This document shows, piece by piece, positions 6,243-13,667 of a DNA stretch of 13,667 nucleotides (positions are counted from its first letter, which is position 1; each line of letters starts with the position of its first letter). Made by a program: the position numbers and the translations under genes. The DNA is from Anaerolineales bacterium (lineage in GTDB: Bacteria > Chloroflexota > Anaerolineae > Anaerolineales > UBA4823), in the NCBI GenBank assembly GCA_016932955.1, contig JAFGBV010000015.1, forward strand, positions 1-13,667, read 5' to 3'. Below the pieces are notes generated by a model. That model searched no databases. It saw nothing but the letters and a program-made list of their open reading frames with translations, and was not told where the DNA came from.

Positions 6243-8054
6243 ATGACCATACCAGACTTTGTTGATCGAGAAGACTTACTCAAGAAACTAATTTATTACT
6301 GCCAGGTTCCCCCTGCAAAAAAGAAATTCCTCTTACTCGATAGCCCCGCAGGAATGGGCAAAACCTATGCCATCATCGAGCTCTGCTTGGAATTAGCCAG
6401 CCGTGCACATATTCGCAGCGGGCAGTCTCGTTGGAAATTCGTCCGCCTCGATTTTCGTGAGTCATCCACACGCTGCGACAGCCAGGCAGCCGTGTTGGAG
6501 GAGATCGCCCGCCAATGGGTCAGTGACCAATTGTGGGATGCCATCCGCGCACAACTGCGCCAGGCAGACCTGCCCAGTAAAAAAATCCAGAGCCTGTTAC
6601 TCCAGGTAGCAACAATGCCATTTTCCAGCAAGGTACGCCAGGATTTTTTGCACGCCGTCGGCGAGATCCGCCCCGAATATATTGCAACCATCCAGCCCTT
6701 GTTAGTTCAAACTTTTGACAATGTCGATATTCAGGAGCTTTTAGATGATCCATTGTTCACCAGCCTTTCATCACAGACAGCAGCCCTGGGAAAATTCCTG
6801 AACAACAAGAAGCGATCATCCCCCAGCCTGATCCCAGACAATACCTTGCTCATCCTGGATAGCCTGGATGCCATCGAATCGAATGCGATGCGCGATTGGA
6901 TCATGCAGGAAATGGTCACTGATCTATCCGATAGCCTGGATGGAAAGATCGGCCACGTTTTTATCCTCCTGGCTGGTCGCTTCGTCGCCCAGCATATTCC
7001 CCTTAAATTAAGAGAGAGCCAATATGTCATCCACGAGTTGGATCCGCTTCTTAAGCGAGATGTTGAAACACTGATTAGCCTGTATGAAGATCAGGATTCT
7101 CCCCTCGAGGCGCACTTGATTTCACGTTTAGCTCGCAAGCTGACCTGGGCTTCCAGTGGTCATCCACGCCTCATCCGTGATGTTGCTGAGCGGTTATATC
7201 AGGAACAAGAGAGTTTCTCCTTACTGGTTCACGATCCTCAGCGGAGGCTTTACTGGTATAGCACCCAAAAAGAATACTTCTGGGATGACAATACAAAAAA
7301 GTGTTCCATTCCTCAACGCTTGTTAGAGGAACGCGCCTCCGCAATCAGTGAGATCTTGGATGGCATTGAAGAAGAAGAAGCTGAAGCCCTCCGATTGTTA
7401 AGCGTCTTTCGCAACTTCAACTCTGCTACCCTGGAATACTTGATGCTAAAAATTCAATCCGCAGGCAGTATTTCCTGGCCTCACTTCAACAAGAGTGCCG
7501 ACGAGTTGTTCAGCAGCCTGGAAAACCGTCGCTTGGTTGGAACCTCACCGGTCACATCATTCTTCTCGGGTCATATCGTCTCCGGCCTGATGGCAATCCA
7601 AATGCTGCATATGAAAGGCAAGGAACCTGAGCGATATCGCCTGCTTAATCAGTTTGCTGGCGATCTCTTTGCCGATTGGATGGTTGGTCGCTACCTTTAC
7701 GATCCCGACAACCTCCGCCCAACCGCCGGCGACTACCAGCGCGTCTGCCTCTGTGATTGGCTATACCATTCCCTCTGCGTGCTCAAGTGCAGCATCAAAG
7801 CCTCCGCAGCTGTACTGCCTCTGCTTGAAGAAATAGAGACCATCGCCGATGAGATGGAAAGCATGTTGGAAAATATTGCTCCCTTGCCTGGTATGTCACA
7901 GAAGAGACTAATCGGCAAGATTGCCGAGTCAGTCGAAGAAGATGATTTGATCGATCATCTTCTCTGGGAATTGGCATCCGAAGACCCTGTCCATTATCCC
8001 ATTCTGCGTAACAAAATCATTGACCCTTTCAAGATCTACCTTCGGGAGGCATAA
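6243..8054 (+). CDS. STAND/AAA-like P-loop NTPase, all-helical C-terminal region
   Basis: 603 aa. It opens with a FVDREDLL segment typical of the start of STAND/AAA_16 NTPase modules. Walker A is SPAGMGKT (34-41, Lys40), with Ser in place of the usual first Gly. Walker B is LILDSLD (203-209, Asp206), followed by ILLAGR, the strand-plus-Arg segment common in STAND proteins. A (S)SGHPRLIRDVAERL segment near residue 305-320 matches the conserved GhP helix after the NTPase core. The rest (about 370-603) looks helical, with an acidic EEEEAEAL stretch and a possible winged-helix. No nuclease, protease, TIR or other effector domain is recognised. AAGGGA at 6231-6236 gives a well-spaced ribosome binding site for this ATG. 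The next gene starts one base after its stop, so the two NTPases are probably made together and may form a hetero-complex. The specific role is unknown. Confidence 0.82.
   Translation: MTIPDFVDREDLLKKLIYYCQVPPAKKKFLLLDSPAGMGKTYAIIELCLELASRAHIRSGQSRWKFVRLDFRESSTRCDSQAAVLEEIARQWVSDQLWDAIRAQLRQADLPSKKIQSLLLQVATMPFSSKVRQDFLHAVGEIRPEYIATIQPLLVQTFDNVDIQELLDDPLFTSLSSQTAALGKFLNNKKRSSPSLIPDNTLLILDSLDAIESNAMRDWIMQEMVTDLSDSLDGKIGHVFILLAGRFVAQHIPLKLRESQYVIHELDPLLKRDVETLISLYEDQDSPLEAHLISRLARKLTWASSGHPRLIRDVAERLYQEQESFSLLVHDPQRRLYWYSTQKEYFWDDNTKKCSIPQRLLEERASAISEILDGIEEEEAEALRLLSVFRNFNSATLEYLMLKIQSAGSISWPHFNKSADELFSSLENRRLVGTSPVTSFFSGHIVSGLMAIQMLHMKGKEPERYRLLNQFAGDLFADWMVGRYLYDPDNLRPTAGDYQRVCLCDWLYHSLCVLKCSIKASAAVLPLLEEIETIADEMESMLENIAPLPGMSQKRLIGKIAESVEEDDLIDHLLWELASEDPVHYPILRNKIIDPFKIYLREA
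8044..8049 (+). promoter_or_regulatory. Strong Shine-Dalgarno fixing the start of the large NTPase
   Basis: GGGAGG lies 6 bases before ATG 8056, inside the last codons of the upstream gene. It favours 8056 over the upstream in-frame ATG at 8020, which has no comparable site and would overlap the previous gene by 35 bases. Confidence 0.8.
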
Positions 8055-8055
8055 C

Positions 8056-11000
8056 ATGACTGGCGTTCGGAAACCCGGCTCATACTTTGGCCGCGATAAT
8101 GAATGGAATTATATTTCCGAGAGCTTAGGGGCTCCCCAGGGGCGCTATCTGGTGTACATCTCTGGTGCGGGTGGCGTGGGCAAAACCGCTTTCTTAGACG
8201 CTCTCGCCAATGGCTATGCGCAATCCCCTGAAAAATGCCTTGTTCTCCGCGCCATCGACTTTGACGACCTCACACTCCGCCTCCCCGTCAACTTCCTCCA
8301 GCGTATCGCCAGCCAATTACATGGCTACGAGCCATCCCCCGCCGCCTTTGCCAATTTCTGGGCCCTTGCCCAGAAAGGCGAGGGCACCGATCTTGCCAGC
8401 CGCGAGGAGAATCTCCGCCGCCTCCAAGCCTCCTTCATCGATGGCATGAACCAGATCTCCAGCACGCGCCGCCTGGCTGTGATGATCGATACTCTCGAAA
8501 AAGCCCCCCTGTGGTTCCCGCGCTTCTTCGCCGAAACCATCTCTGCTATCCAAAACCTTGTCATCATCCTCACTGGTCGCCCCGAAAGCCTCCACCTCCA
8601 ACAGCAGCTTGTCCACGATCTCCCGCCTGGCAATTTCGAAATCAAATCCTTTTCCTGGAAAGGCCTCAAGATCTCTCTCTGTCAGGCTTACTTCGCCAAA
8701 GCCGACTTCGACTCTGCTGCCGCCTCACTAATCCCCCTCGGCATCAACATCAACAATGAATTCAAGCGCCGCATCTGGAGGCTTGCCAACGGAATCCCTT
8801 TCCAAATTAACCTCATTACCAGCCTCCTGCGCTACCTCGAAGGAAGCGATCCTGCCCTGAACAAGCATATCTACGGACTCATGCAGGAAATCCAGGATCT
8901 TCAGAGCGAAGCTCTCGCTGCAGATATCGATCTCCTCCGTCAACGCTTTCAGCGCGCCCTCGTCACACCTTTCGTGATTAACTACAAACGCAGCCAACTG
9001 CCCGGTGGTCTTGACGAATCCTCGCGCCTCACCAGCCGCATCATCCTCCTCATTGCCCATGTCAACCACTACATCGCCCATGCCGTCGGCGGCTTCGATG
9101 CCAGGGTATTGGCTGAGCTCGATGGCCTCATGAGCGAAGAGCAGGTCAACTGTGGCTTGCAAGATATTCAAGAACACCGCGACACTCTCTATACCTTCGT
9201 CAAGCTTTACGCTTCCGCCCCAGGTCAAATCAACGGCATTGGACTCCACGATGAGATGGTGCGCATGCTGAACAACTTTGCCTGGATGGAACTCGACCCC
9301 CCTGGCTTGCGCAATCCTTATCGCAAAGAGATCAGCCAGCACCTCGTGCAATACTATGATCGCACGTGCAACAATCTCGCCGGGCAAAATAAAGATGCCC
9401 CACCCACCGTCGAAACCTGGATGCAAGCCGTTGAGAGCACTAACGGGCAAGCCCTCCTCCTCGCCCGTGCATTCCACGGCATGTACTTAAATCTCCGCCA
9501 GGGATGGAATTGGATCTACGAGCTCTCCGAGCATGTTTTCAAGCAGTCATACTTTGATACGCTCCTATACGATTCCGTTGAAGCCTACATCAAAGCCACC
9601 CACATTGGCGAAGAGGAAGACACCCGGGCGCGCATGGGGATCTGGAAAGCCGCTGCACTCATCGCCCGTCGCGAGCTTCCCTCCGAGCATGGCAAGGAAA
9701 ATAAAGCCCTCGAGGATGCTAAACGCCTGCTTGAAGAAAGCATCAACCTATGGACCACGAAATATAAAGACGCCGAGCTAAATATCCAAACCCTCGAGCA
9801 GGAGCGCAACGACCTGGATAAAAAACGACGCAGCCTCCTTTCCGAGCCTGCTCCACGCTCCCGCGGTATTCAGCAAGCATTGGATAGCTTCACGCAAAGC
9901 ATTGAGGAGATCAAATCCACTATCAAGGAGAATGAGCATCTCAAAGACCTCCAGCGCGCCCACACTTCTCTTGGCTTCATCTATCGCCTCCAATCGCGCT
10001 GGGCTGAGGCGATCGACAATTACCAGAAAGCATTGACTTATTCCCACCGCCTGAATGATGCCAGAAATGTCGCGGAGATAACCAACAATATCGCCAATGT
10101 CCACTTGCTTTCCGCCCAGTTGTACCAGGCTGCCCTCTATTGCCAGGTCAGCACCATTATCCGCAACCACCTCGGCGCGATCGATAAACTCGGCAATTCT
10201 TACCGCATCCTCGGCACAATTAACTGGCGCATCGGCAACACCTATGAGTGCCGTAATTATTGGGATCGCGCTCGCAAATGCCACCAGAACAGTCCCATCG
10301 ATCTGGCTCTCCTCGACCAACTTGAAGGCTACATTTATTATCGCATTGGCGATACCAACCTTGGCTATCAGGAGCGCAAGCGCATCCCCGGTTTTGGCGA
10401 ACGCATCCCACCAGTGCGCTCATACGATCTCCTCAACAGCGCCACTGCTGAGTTGAAGCGCAGCGACCGTAAAGATGAGCTCTCTGCCACCTATAACATC
10501 CTCAGCCGATCATACCGCCACGATCGCAACTTCTCCAAAGCCAAAGAGTGCGTCGACGAAGCACTGGAGTATGCCACCTCCCCCTACCGCCAGGCTGAAG
10601 CTCACCTCAGTTACTGCTACTTGTACTTCTTGCTAGCACGTCAGGCGTTAGCCGAGAATAAAAAAGAGGATGCCGAGGCGCACTTCGAAGAAGTGCGCAG
10701 GCATTACGACATAGGTTTCAAATTAGCCCACGAACACAACCTCGTGGATCTGATTAGTGTTTACCAGGGTATCATCGGCAACGTCGAATACACCCTGGGC
10801 GGGATTCATCCCGATCAGGAAAAGCACTACCAAGCTGCCTTTGAACACTATTTGCAGGAATGTATCTGGGCTGCCCGCAATCGCTCGCTGCGCTTCGAGC
10901 GCGCCCTGAATGAAGTAGTAGCTGATCGTCTTGCACGCATGCCCCTGGATCAAGCGCAAAGGTTCGCCCAAACGCTGAAGAACAAACAACCCTGGCAAGA

Positions 11001-12270
11001 AGCCAATCTTGAAGCCGAATACGAAAAACTCGAAAGCGAAGTGGACGGCACCATGCTCTTTCTGGGTCTTCCCCAACCCGAGCATATTGATAGCATCCGC
11101 CAGCAGTTCAACCGCTTGATGCGCGCCGGCTCTTACTCCCAAGCGCTCGATACCGTCAAACCAGCCCTGGAGCAGTTCTACCGTATGAATTGGAGCGCCG
11201 ATACGGTCGATATCCTGCTCAAGACTGCTCAAGCCTACCGCAAGCTCGCCAAATACACCGAGGCTCGCCGCTATTGCAAGCATGCCCTTCTGATCATCCA
11301 AAACATGTCAGCCGATGGGAAAGCGGAGGATATCGATTTGCAGCGCCTGAAAGCCCACGCTGATTTCACCATGGGGCGTATCATGTGGGAGATCGGCAAC
11401 ACAGCCGAAGCCGCCAGCCATTTCACCGAAGCACTGAAGATCTACACAGCCTACCACAATTATTCTGATCCTCGCATTGCCCGCGAAATGCGCGAAGGCC
11501 TCGCTCGTGCAGTACAATACGAGGGCTTCATGCGCTTCCGCATTCGCGAGTATGATCAGGCTCTCGATTTCCTGGACTGGGCTGAGGCTGAATATCGCCG
11601 TATAGGCAATCAGCGCCGTATCCTCAAAGTGCTCAACATCAAAGCCCGAATCTACCGCGACCGGAGTGAGAACGGCGACGCGCAGCGAGCACGTAGCGCC
11701 TTGAAAGAATCCCTGGAAATCCTGGCGAAGATGAAAGAGAAAGATCAGTATGCCGAGGCGGAAACTTACCTCACCCATATGATCCTCGAGTACCAGGAAG
11801 ACCAGGATAGTGATAATTCCCAGCAGCGCTTAGCTCACCTCGAAATAGCAGAGCAGTGGTACCAAAAAGCCATTGCCATCGCCAATTCCAACCACTATGT
11901 GCTTCTTCAGGCGGTCTGCGAGGGTGTCTTGGGCAATATTCTCTTTGATAAGGCTCGCCTCCAAACTCGCAAAGGTCAGAAGCCCGACCTGCGTCCTGCA
12001 TTTGACCAGTACCTGATAGAATGCTACTTCGATACTTTCTTTGAGAGGCGGCGTTTCTTCCGTTCACTCGATTTCTTGATGCGCCGCTTAGGCCGCTTGA
12101 GCAGCGATGAGATCCGCGACTACATCGACTATATCTACACTCGCTGGCAGGATTTTGCCGCACATGGCGTATACTCGTCAGGCGAGCCAGTCTCAGCAGA
12201 ATATCTCGACGATATGAATCAGTTCTGTAAATTGGTGGAGGGTTTCAGTGAATACATCGCCCAGGCGTGA
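8056..12270 (+). CDS. Large STAND NTPase with C-terminal TPR repeats
   Basis: 1404 aa from ATG 8056. The NTPase module begins almost at the N terminus with YFGRDNEW. Walker A is GAGGVGKT (Lys43), Walker B is LAVMIDTLE (Asp145), and IILTGRPE (Arg175) follows as in STAND/NACHT-like ATPases. A helical region reaches about 560. A charged, coiled-coil-like segment (about 570-635) precedes a long array of helix pairs with TPR character. The clearest units lie near 632-668 (SLGFIYRLQSRWAEAIDNYQ), 670-745, 807-845, 848-895, 1050-1085, 1097-1135, 1143-1185 and 1190-1225. STAND proteins of this build act as NTP-driven switches that oligomerise when the repeat domain meets a ligand or partner; some belong to defence or conflict systems. 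No effector domain is visible at either end. The small ORF downstream overlaps its last 23 bases. Partner and trigger are unknown. Confidence 0.88.
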   Translation: MTGVRKPGSYFGRDNEWNYISESLGAPQGRYLVYISGAGGVGKTAFLDALANGYAQSPEKCLVLRAIDFDDLTLRLPVNFLQRIASQLHGYEPSPAAFANFWALAQKGEGTDLASREENLRRLQASFIDGMNQISSTRRLAVMIDTLEKAPLWFPRFFAETISAIQNLVIILTGRPESLHLQQQLVHDLPPGNFEIKSFSWKGLKISLCQAYFAKADFDSAAASLIPLGININNEFKRRIWRLANGIPFQINLITSLLRYLEGSDPALNKHIYGLMQEIQDLQSEALAADIDLLRQRFQRALVTPFVINYKRSQLPGGLDESSRLTSRIILLIAHVNHYIAHAVGGFDARVLAELDGLMSEEQVNCGLQDIQEHRDTLYTFVKLYASAPGQINGIGLHDEMVRMLNNFAWMELDPPGLRNPYRKEISQHLVQYYDRTCNNLAGQNKDAPPTVETWMQAVESTNGQALLLARAFHGMYLNLRQGWNWIYELSEHVFKQSYFDTLLYDSVEAYIKATHIGEEEDTRARMGIWKAAALIARRELPSEHGKENKALEDAKRLLEESINLWTTKYKDAELNIQTLEQERNDLDKKRRSLLSEPAPRSRGIQQALDSFTQSIEEIKSTIKENEHLKDLQRAHTSLGFIYRLQSRWAEAIDNYQKALTYSHRLNDARNVAEITNNIANVHLLSAQLYQAALYCQVSTIIRNHLGAIDKLGNSYRILGTINWRIGNTYECRNYWDRARKCHQNSPIDLALLDQLEGYIYYRIGDTNLGYQERKRIPGFGERIPPVRSYDLLNSATAELKRSDRKDELSATYNILSRSYRHDRNFSKAKECVDEALEYATSPYRQAEAHLSYCYLYFLLARQALAENKKEDAEAHFEEVRRHYDIGFKLAHEHNLVDLISVYQGIIGNVEYTLGGIHPDQEKHYQAAFEHYLQECIWAARNRSLRFERALNEVVADRLARMPLDQAQRFAQTLKNKQPWQEANLEAEYEKLESEVDGTMLFLGLPQPEHIDSIRQQFNRLMRAGSYSQALDTVKPALEQFYRMNWSADTVDILLKTAQAYRKLAKYTEARRYCKHALLIIQNMSADGKAEDIDLQRLKAHADFTMGRIMWEIGNTAEAASHFTEALKIYTAYHNYSDPRIAREMREGLARAVQYEGFMRFRIREYDQALDFLDWAEAEYRRIGNQRRILKVLNIKARIYRDRSENGDAQRARSALKESLEILAKMKEKDQYAEAETYLTHMILEYQEDQDSDNSQQRLAHLEIAEQWYQKAIAIANSNHYVLLQAVCEGVLGNILFDKARLQTRKGQKPDLRPAFDQYLIECYFDTFFERRRFFRSLDFLMRRLGRLSSDEIRDYIDYIYTRWQDFAAHGVYSSGEPVSAEYLDDMNQFCKLVEGFSEYIAQA
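12237..12242 (+). promoter_or_regulatory. Shine-Dalgarno for the 65-codon small ORF
   Basis: GGAGGG lies 5 bases before GTG 12248, within the end of the large NTPase gene. It is one of the two best ribosome binding sites in the window, and the only start it can serve well is that of the small ORF. This is the main evidence that the ORF is translated. Confidence 0.6.
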
Positions 12271-12445
12271 GCCCCAAACTGCCCCATGTGAAGCGGATGC
12301 CCAGGTGGCGGATTCCTCCCTGCCCGATTTTCTACTCTCCGCTTTACAGCCGTGCCTGGTCGCGCTCACTTCCCAGGTCAACGAACAGACGCCGCCATCA
12401 AAAACCAAGGCTGAGTTGCTCGCTGACGGTCAATGCGAGGTATGA
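12248..12445 (+). CDS. Small ORF, candidate precursor peptide of the adjacent radical SAM enzyme
   Basis: 65 aa from a GTG start. It overlaps the upstream NTPase gene by 23 bases and the radical SAM gene by the ATGA at 12442-12445. It fills what would otherwise be a 171-base gap, and about 60% of its third codon positions are G or C, as in a real gene here. The peptide has a polar, Pro/Glu-rich N terminus, a likely amphipathic helix (about 24-44, SLPDFLLSALQ onward) and a polar C-terminal tail ending ADGQCEV. Cysteines are at 14, 36 and 63. It has no signal peptide, no membrane segment and no family I recognise. Its position directly before a SPASM radical SAM protein with a PqqD-like (RiPP recognition element-like) domain suggests a precursor: the helix as leader and the Cys-containing tail as core. 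It could instead be a short leader ORF used only for translational coupling, or spurious. Confidence 0.5.
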   Translation: MNTSPRREPQTAPCEADAQVADSSLPDFLLSALQPCLVALTSQVNEQTPPSKTKAELLADGQCEV

Positions 12446-13665
12446 TCAAGTATTGCTCGGTGCCCTATATTTATACCCTGGAGATCACCGCAGCCTGCAA
12501 TGCCAGTTGCCTGGGCTGCGGCAATGTTTTTGCACGCCAGGATCAATATATTACCCCTTCCCAATGCCAGGCTATCCTTGAGAATATCAGCCCCTTCATC
12601 GAGATGCTCCGTATTACTGGTGGAGAGCCTACCGTCTCCCCAGCCTTTGCTGAGGTATTACACATACTCGATCAGGTCAACAAACCGATCGTTATCTTCA
12701 CCAACGGTTTATGGAACAATCCCCAGCAAGTGATTGAGAATTTGCTTGCCTGCCATAACTTAGATGGCATCCTAATCTCCCTGCATGGTCACTCCCCATC
12801 CTCCTACCGCGCCTTCACCGGCGGGGATCATTTCGAACAGGTTACCACAAGCATCCGTCTTGCAAGTCAGGCAGGTGTCGCGGTCAACACCAACCTCATC
12901 CTCACCCACCAGAACATTGACCATTTGCCTGAAGCAGTAGAGATATCGCTGAAGGCTGGTGCTCAGGTAGCTGCTTTCAGCCGTTACTATGGGATGCCAA
13001 TCCCTGGTGTCACCGACCTGGCCCCCCACCAGTACCAGTTTGCTGTGAAGCAGGTGGCAAAGTTTCGCCATGCTGGCTTGCCAGTTAAATTTAACAATAA
13101 CATCCCCCTCTGCCTCGGCGGCGAGCTCACCCAGGCCTGCCCCGCCGGTGATACCCACTGCACCATCAGCCCCGCCTGCCAGGTACGACTCTGCAACCAC
13201 TCGCCCTACACAGTTGGAGATATCCTCGCCACTCCCATCCAGACCATCTGGGCATCCAAGGCTGTACAACGCTGGCGCCAGGATATCCCCGAGCTTTGCA
13301 AAACTTGCCAGATGTTCGATTACTGCCGCGGTGGCTGTCGCGCCAATGCCCAAGCCAACCGTTCCGAAATGGACCCCCTCGCCTCTACCCCATTCTCAGC
13401 CCCAGTCCTCCCATCTCCTTTGGCGCACGTATTATTTGCCGAGTCTCACCCCCGCGCTGCCTTTTCTCTGCGCCAGGAGTCCTTTGGTTATGTGCTCATC
13501 AATCGTTCGCAGATCTTCAAAGTCACATCCCAGGCCCGCCCCCTAATCGATACCCTCCTGCAAGGGCAGGCCACCCTCGCAGAGATCCAATCTCGCTTCG
13601 GCCAGGCGGCTTTGAACTTCATTGGCCTTCTCTACGACCGCCGCCTGGTCGAGTTGGTCAATTAA
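12442..13665 (+). CDS. Radical SAM/SPASM peptide-modifying enzyme with C-terminal PqqD-like domain
   Basis: 407 aa from ATG 12442, chosen because it overlaps the preceding TGA as ATGA; ATG 12433, three codons upstream, is the alternative and neither has a good Shine-Dalgarno. The radical SAM cluster motif is Cys19-x3-Cys23-x2-Cys26. GGEP (60-63) binds SAM and VIFTNGLW follows. The C-terminal half has nine further cysteines (224, 233, 240, 246, 251, 286, 289, 295, 299). C286-x2-C289-x5-C295-x3-C299 matches the SPASM pattern for auxiliary Fe-S clusters. The usual last SPASM Cys (DPxC) is replaced (DPLA). A linker about 310-335 leads to a PqqD-like domain (about 338-407: GYVLINRSQIFKVTS, then TLAEIQSRF and FIGLLYDRRLVEL). 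PqqD-like domains recognise leader peptides in RiPP pathways, so this is probably a peptide maturase acting on the small upstream ORF. The chemistry (thioether, C-C or other crosslink) cannot be told. The gene ends 2 bases before the window edge. Confidence 0.85.
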   Translation: MIKYCSVPYIYTLEITAACNASCLGCGNVFARQDQYITPSQCQAILENISPFIEMLRITGGEPTVSPAFAEVLHILDQVNKPIVIFTNGLWNNPQQVIENLLACHNLDGILISLHGHSPSSYRAFTGGDHFEQVTTSIRLASQAGVAVNTNLILTHQNIDHLPEAVEISLKAGAQVAAFSRYYGMPIPGVTDLAPHQYQFAVKQVAKFRHAGLPVKFNNNIPLCLGGELTQACPAGDTHCTISPACQVRLCNHSPYTVGDILATPIQTIWASKAVQRWRQDIPELCKTCQMFDYCRGGCRANAQANRSEMDPLASTPFSAPVLPSPLAHVLFAESHPRAAFSLRQESFGYVLINRSQIFKVTSQARPLIDTLLQGQATLAEIQSRFGQAALNFIGLLYDRRLVELVN

Positions 13666-13667
13666 GC

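Noticed and set aside
8020..8055. Upstream in-frame ATG for the large NTPase
   Set aside because: It overlaps the preceding gene by 35 bases and lacks a ribosome binding site, whereas ATG 8056 has GGGAGG six bases upstream.
8728..10320. Long minus-strand open frames (8728-9477, 9778-10320, and others opposite the large NTPase)
   Set aside because: They lie opposite a well-supported gene with Walker and TPR motifs, show no recognisable domain, and are explained by the codon bias of the + strand gene.
12271..12441. Non-coding leader or riboswitch before the radical SAM gene
   Set aside because: I see no strong hairpin or terminator there, and an open frame with a good Shine-Dalgarno covers the whole gap; it remains a fallback if the small ORF proves false.
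12267..12581. + strand ORF of 104 codons overlapping the small ORF and the radical SAM start
   Set aside because: It runs out of frame across the radical SAM CxxxCxxC region, has no good ribosome binding site, and yields a Pro/Arg-rich shadow peptide.
1..13667. tRNA/rRNA genes, insertion sequences, integrase or att sites
   Set aside because: No transposase or recombinase motifs, no terminal inverted repeats and no cloverleaf-like sequence were seen on either strand.

Overview
The window is a gene-dense stretch of moderately GC-rich bacterial DNA with every gene on the + strand. It fits the Chloroflexota (Anaerolineae-like) best. Signs of this are a secreted FG-GAP protein ending in a short aromatic/aliphatic tail (YIPFVAR), a cytoplasmic kinase with several PAS and GAF domains, and large STAND-type NTPases with TPR repeats. 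No rRNA, tRNA or other marker gene is present, so this assignment is inference.

Layout. (a) 1-1206 is the 3' part of an FG-GAP beta-propeller protein built from a regular ~58-residue repeat. A strong rho-independent terminator at 1230-1274 closes it. (b) 1393-6128 is a two-gene signalling unit whose genes overlap by ATGA. It encodes a soluble PAS-PAS-GAF-PAS histidine kinase and a rare fusion of receiver domain, HAD phosphatase and HerA/VirB4-like P-loop ATPase. A perfect TATAAT lies upstream and a GC-rich hairpin follows the unit. (c) 6243-13665 is a second tightly packed unit: a 603-aa STAND-like NTPase, a 1404-aa STAND NTPase with a long TPR tail, a 65-codon small ORF, and a radical SAM/SPASM protein carrying a C-terminal PqqD-like domain. 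A good ribosome binding site and overlaps with both neighbours support the small ORF; its stop overlaps the radical SAM start by ATGA.

Possible joint function (inference). The kinase senses an internal cue through PAS/GAF and phosphorylates the receiver of the fusion protein, whose output would be a phosphatase/ATPase and not DNA binding. The second unit looks like an NTP-dependent sensing or scaffold module (two STAND NTPases, one with TPRs) coupled to a peptide-modifying radical SAM enzyme and a candidate precursor peptide. Neither NTPase carries a recognisable effector domain, so the radical SAM/small-peptide pair is the most plausible output. I know of no described system with exactly this gene set, but I could not search for one.

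Outside the genes there are only two spacers over 100 bases (1207-1392 and 6129-6242). Both hold a hairpin followed by a promoter-like element.
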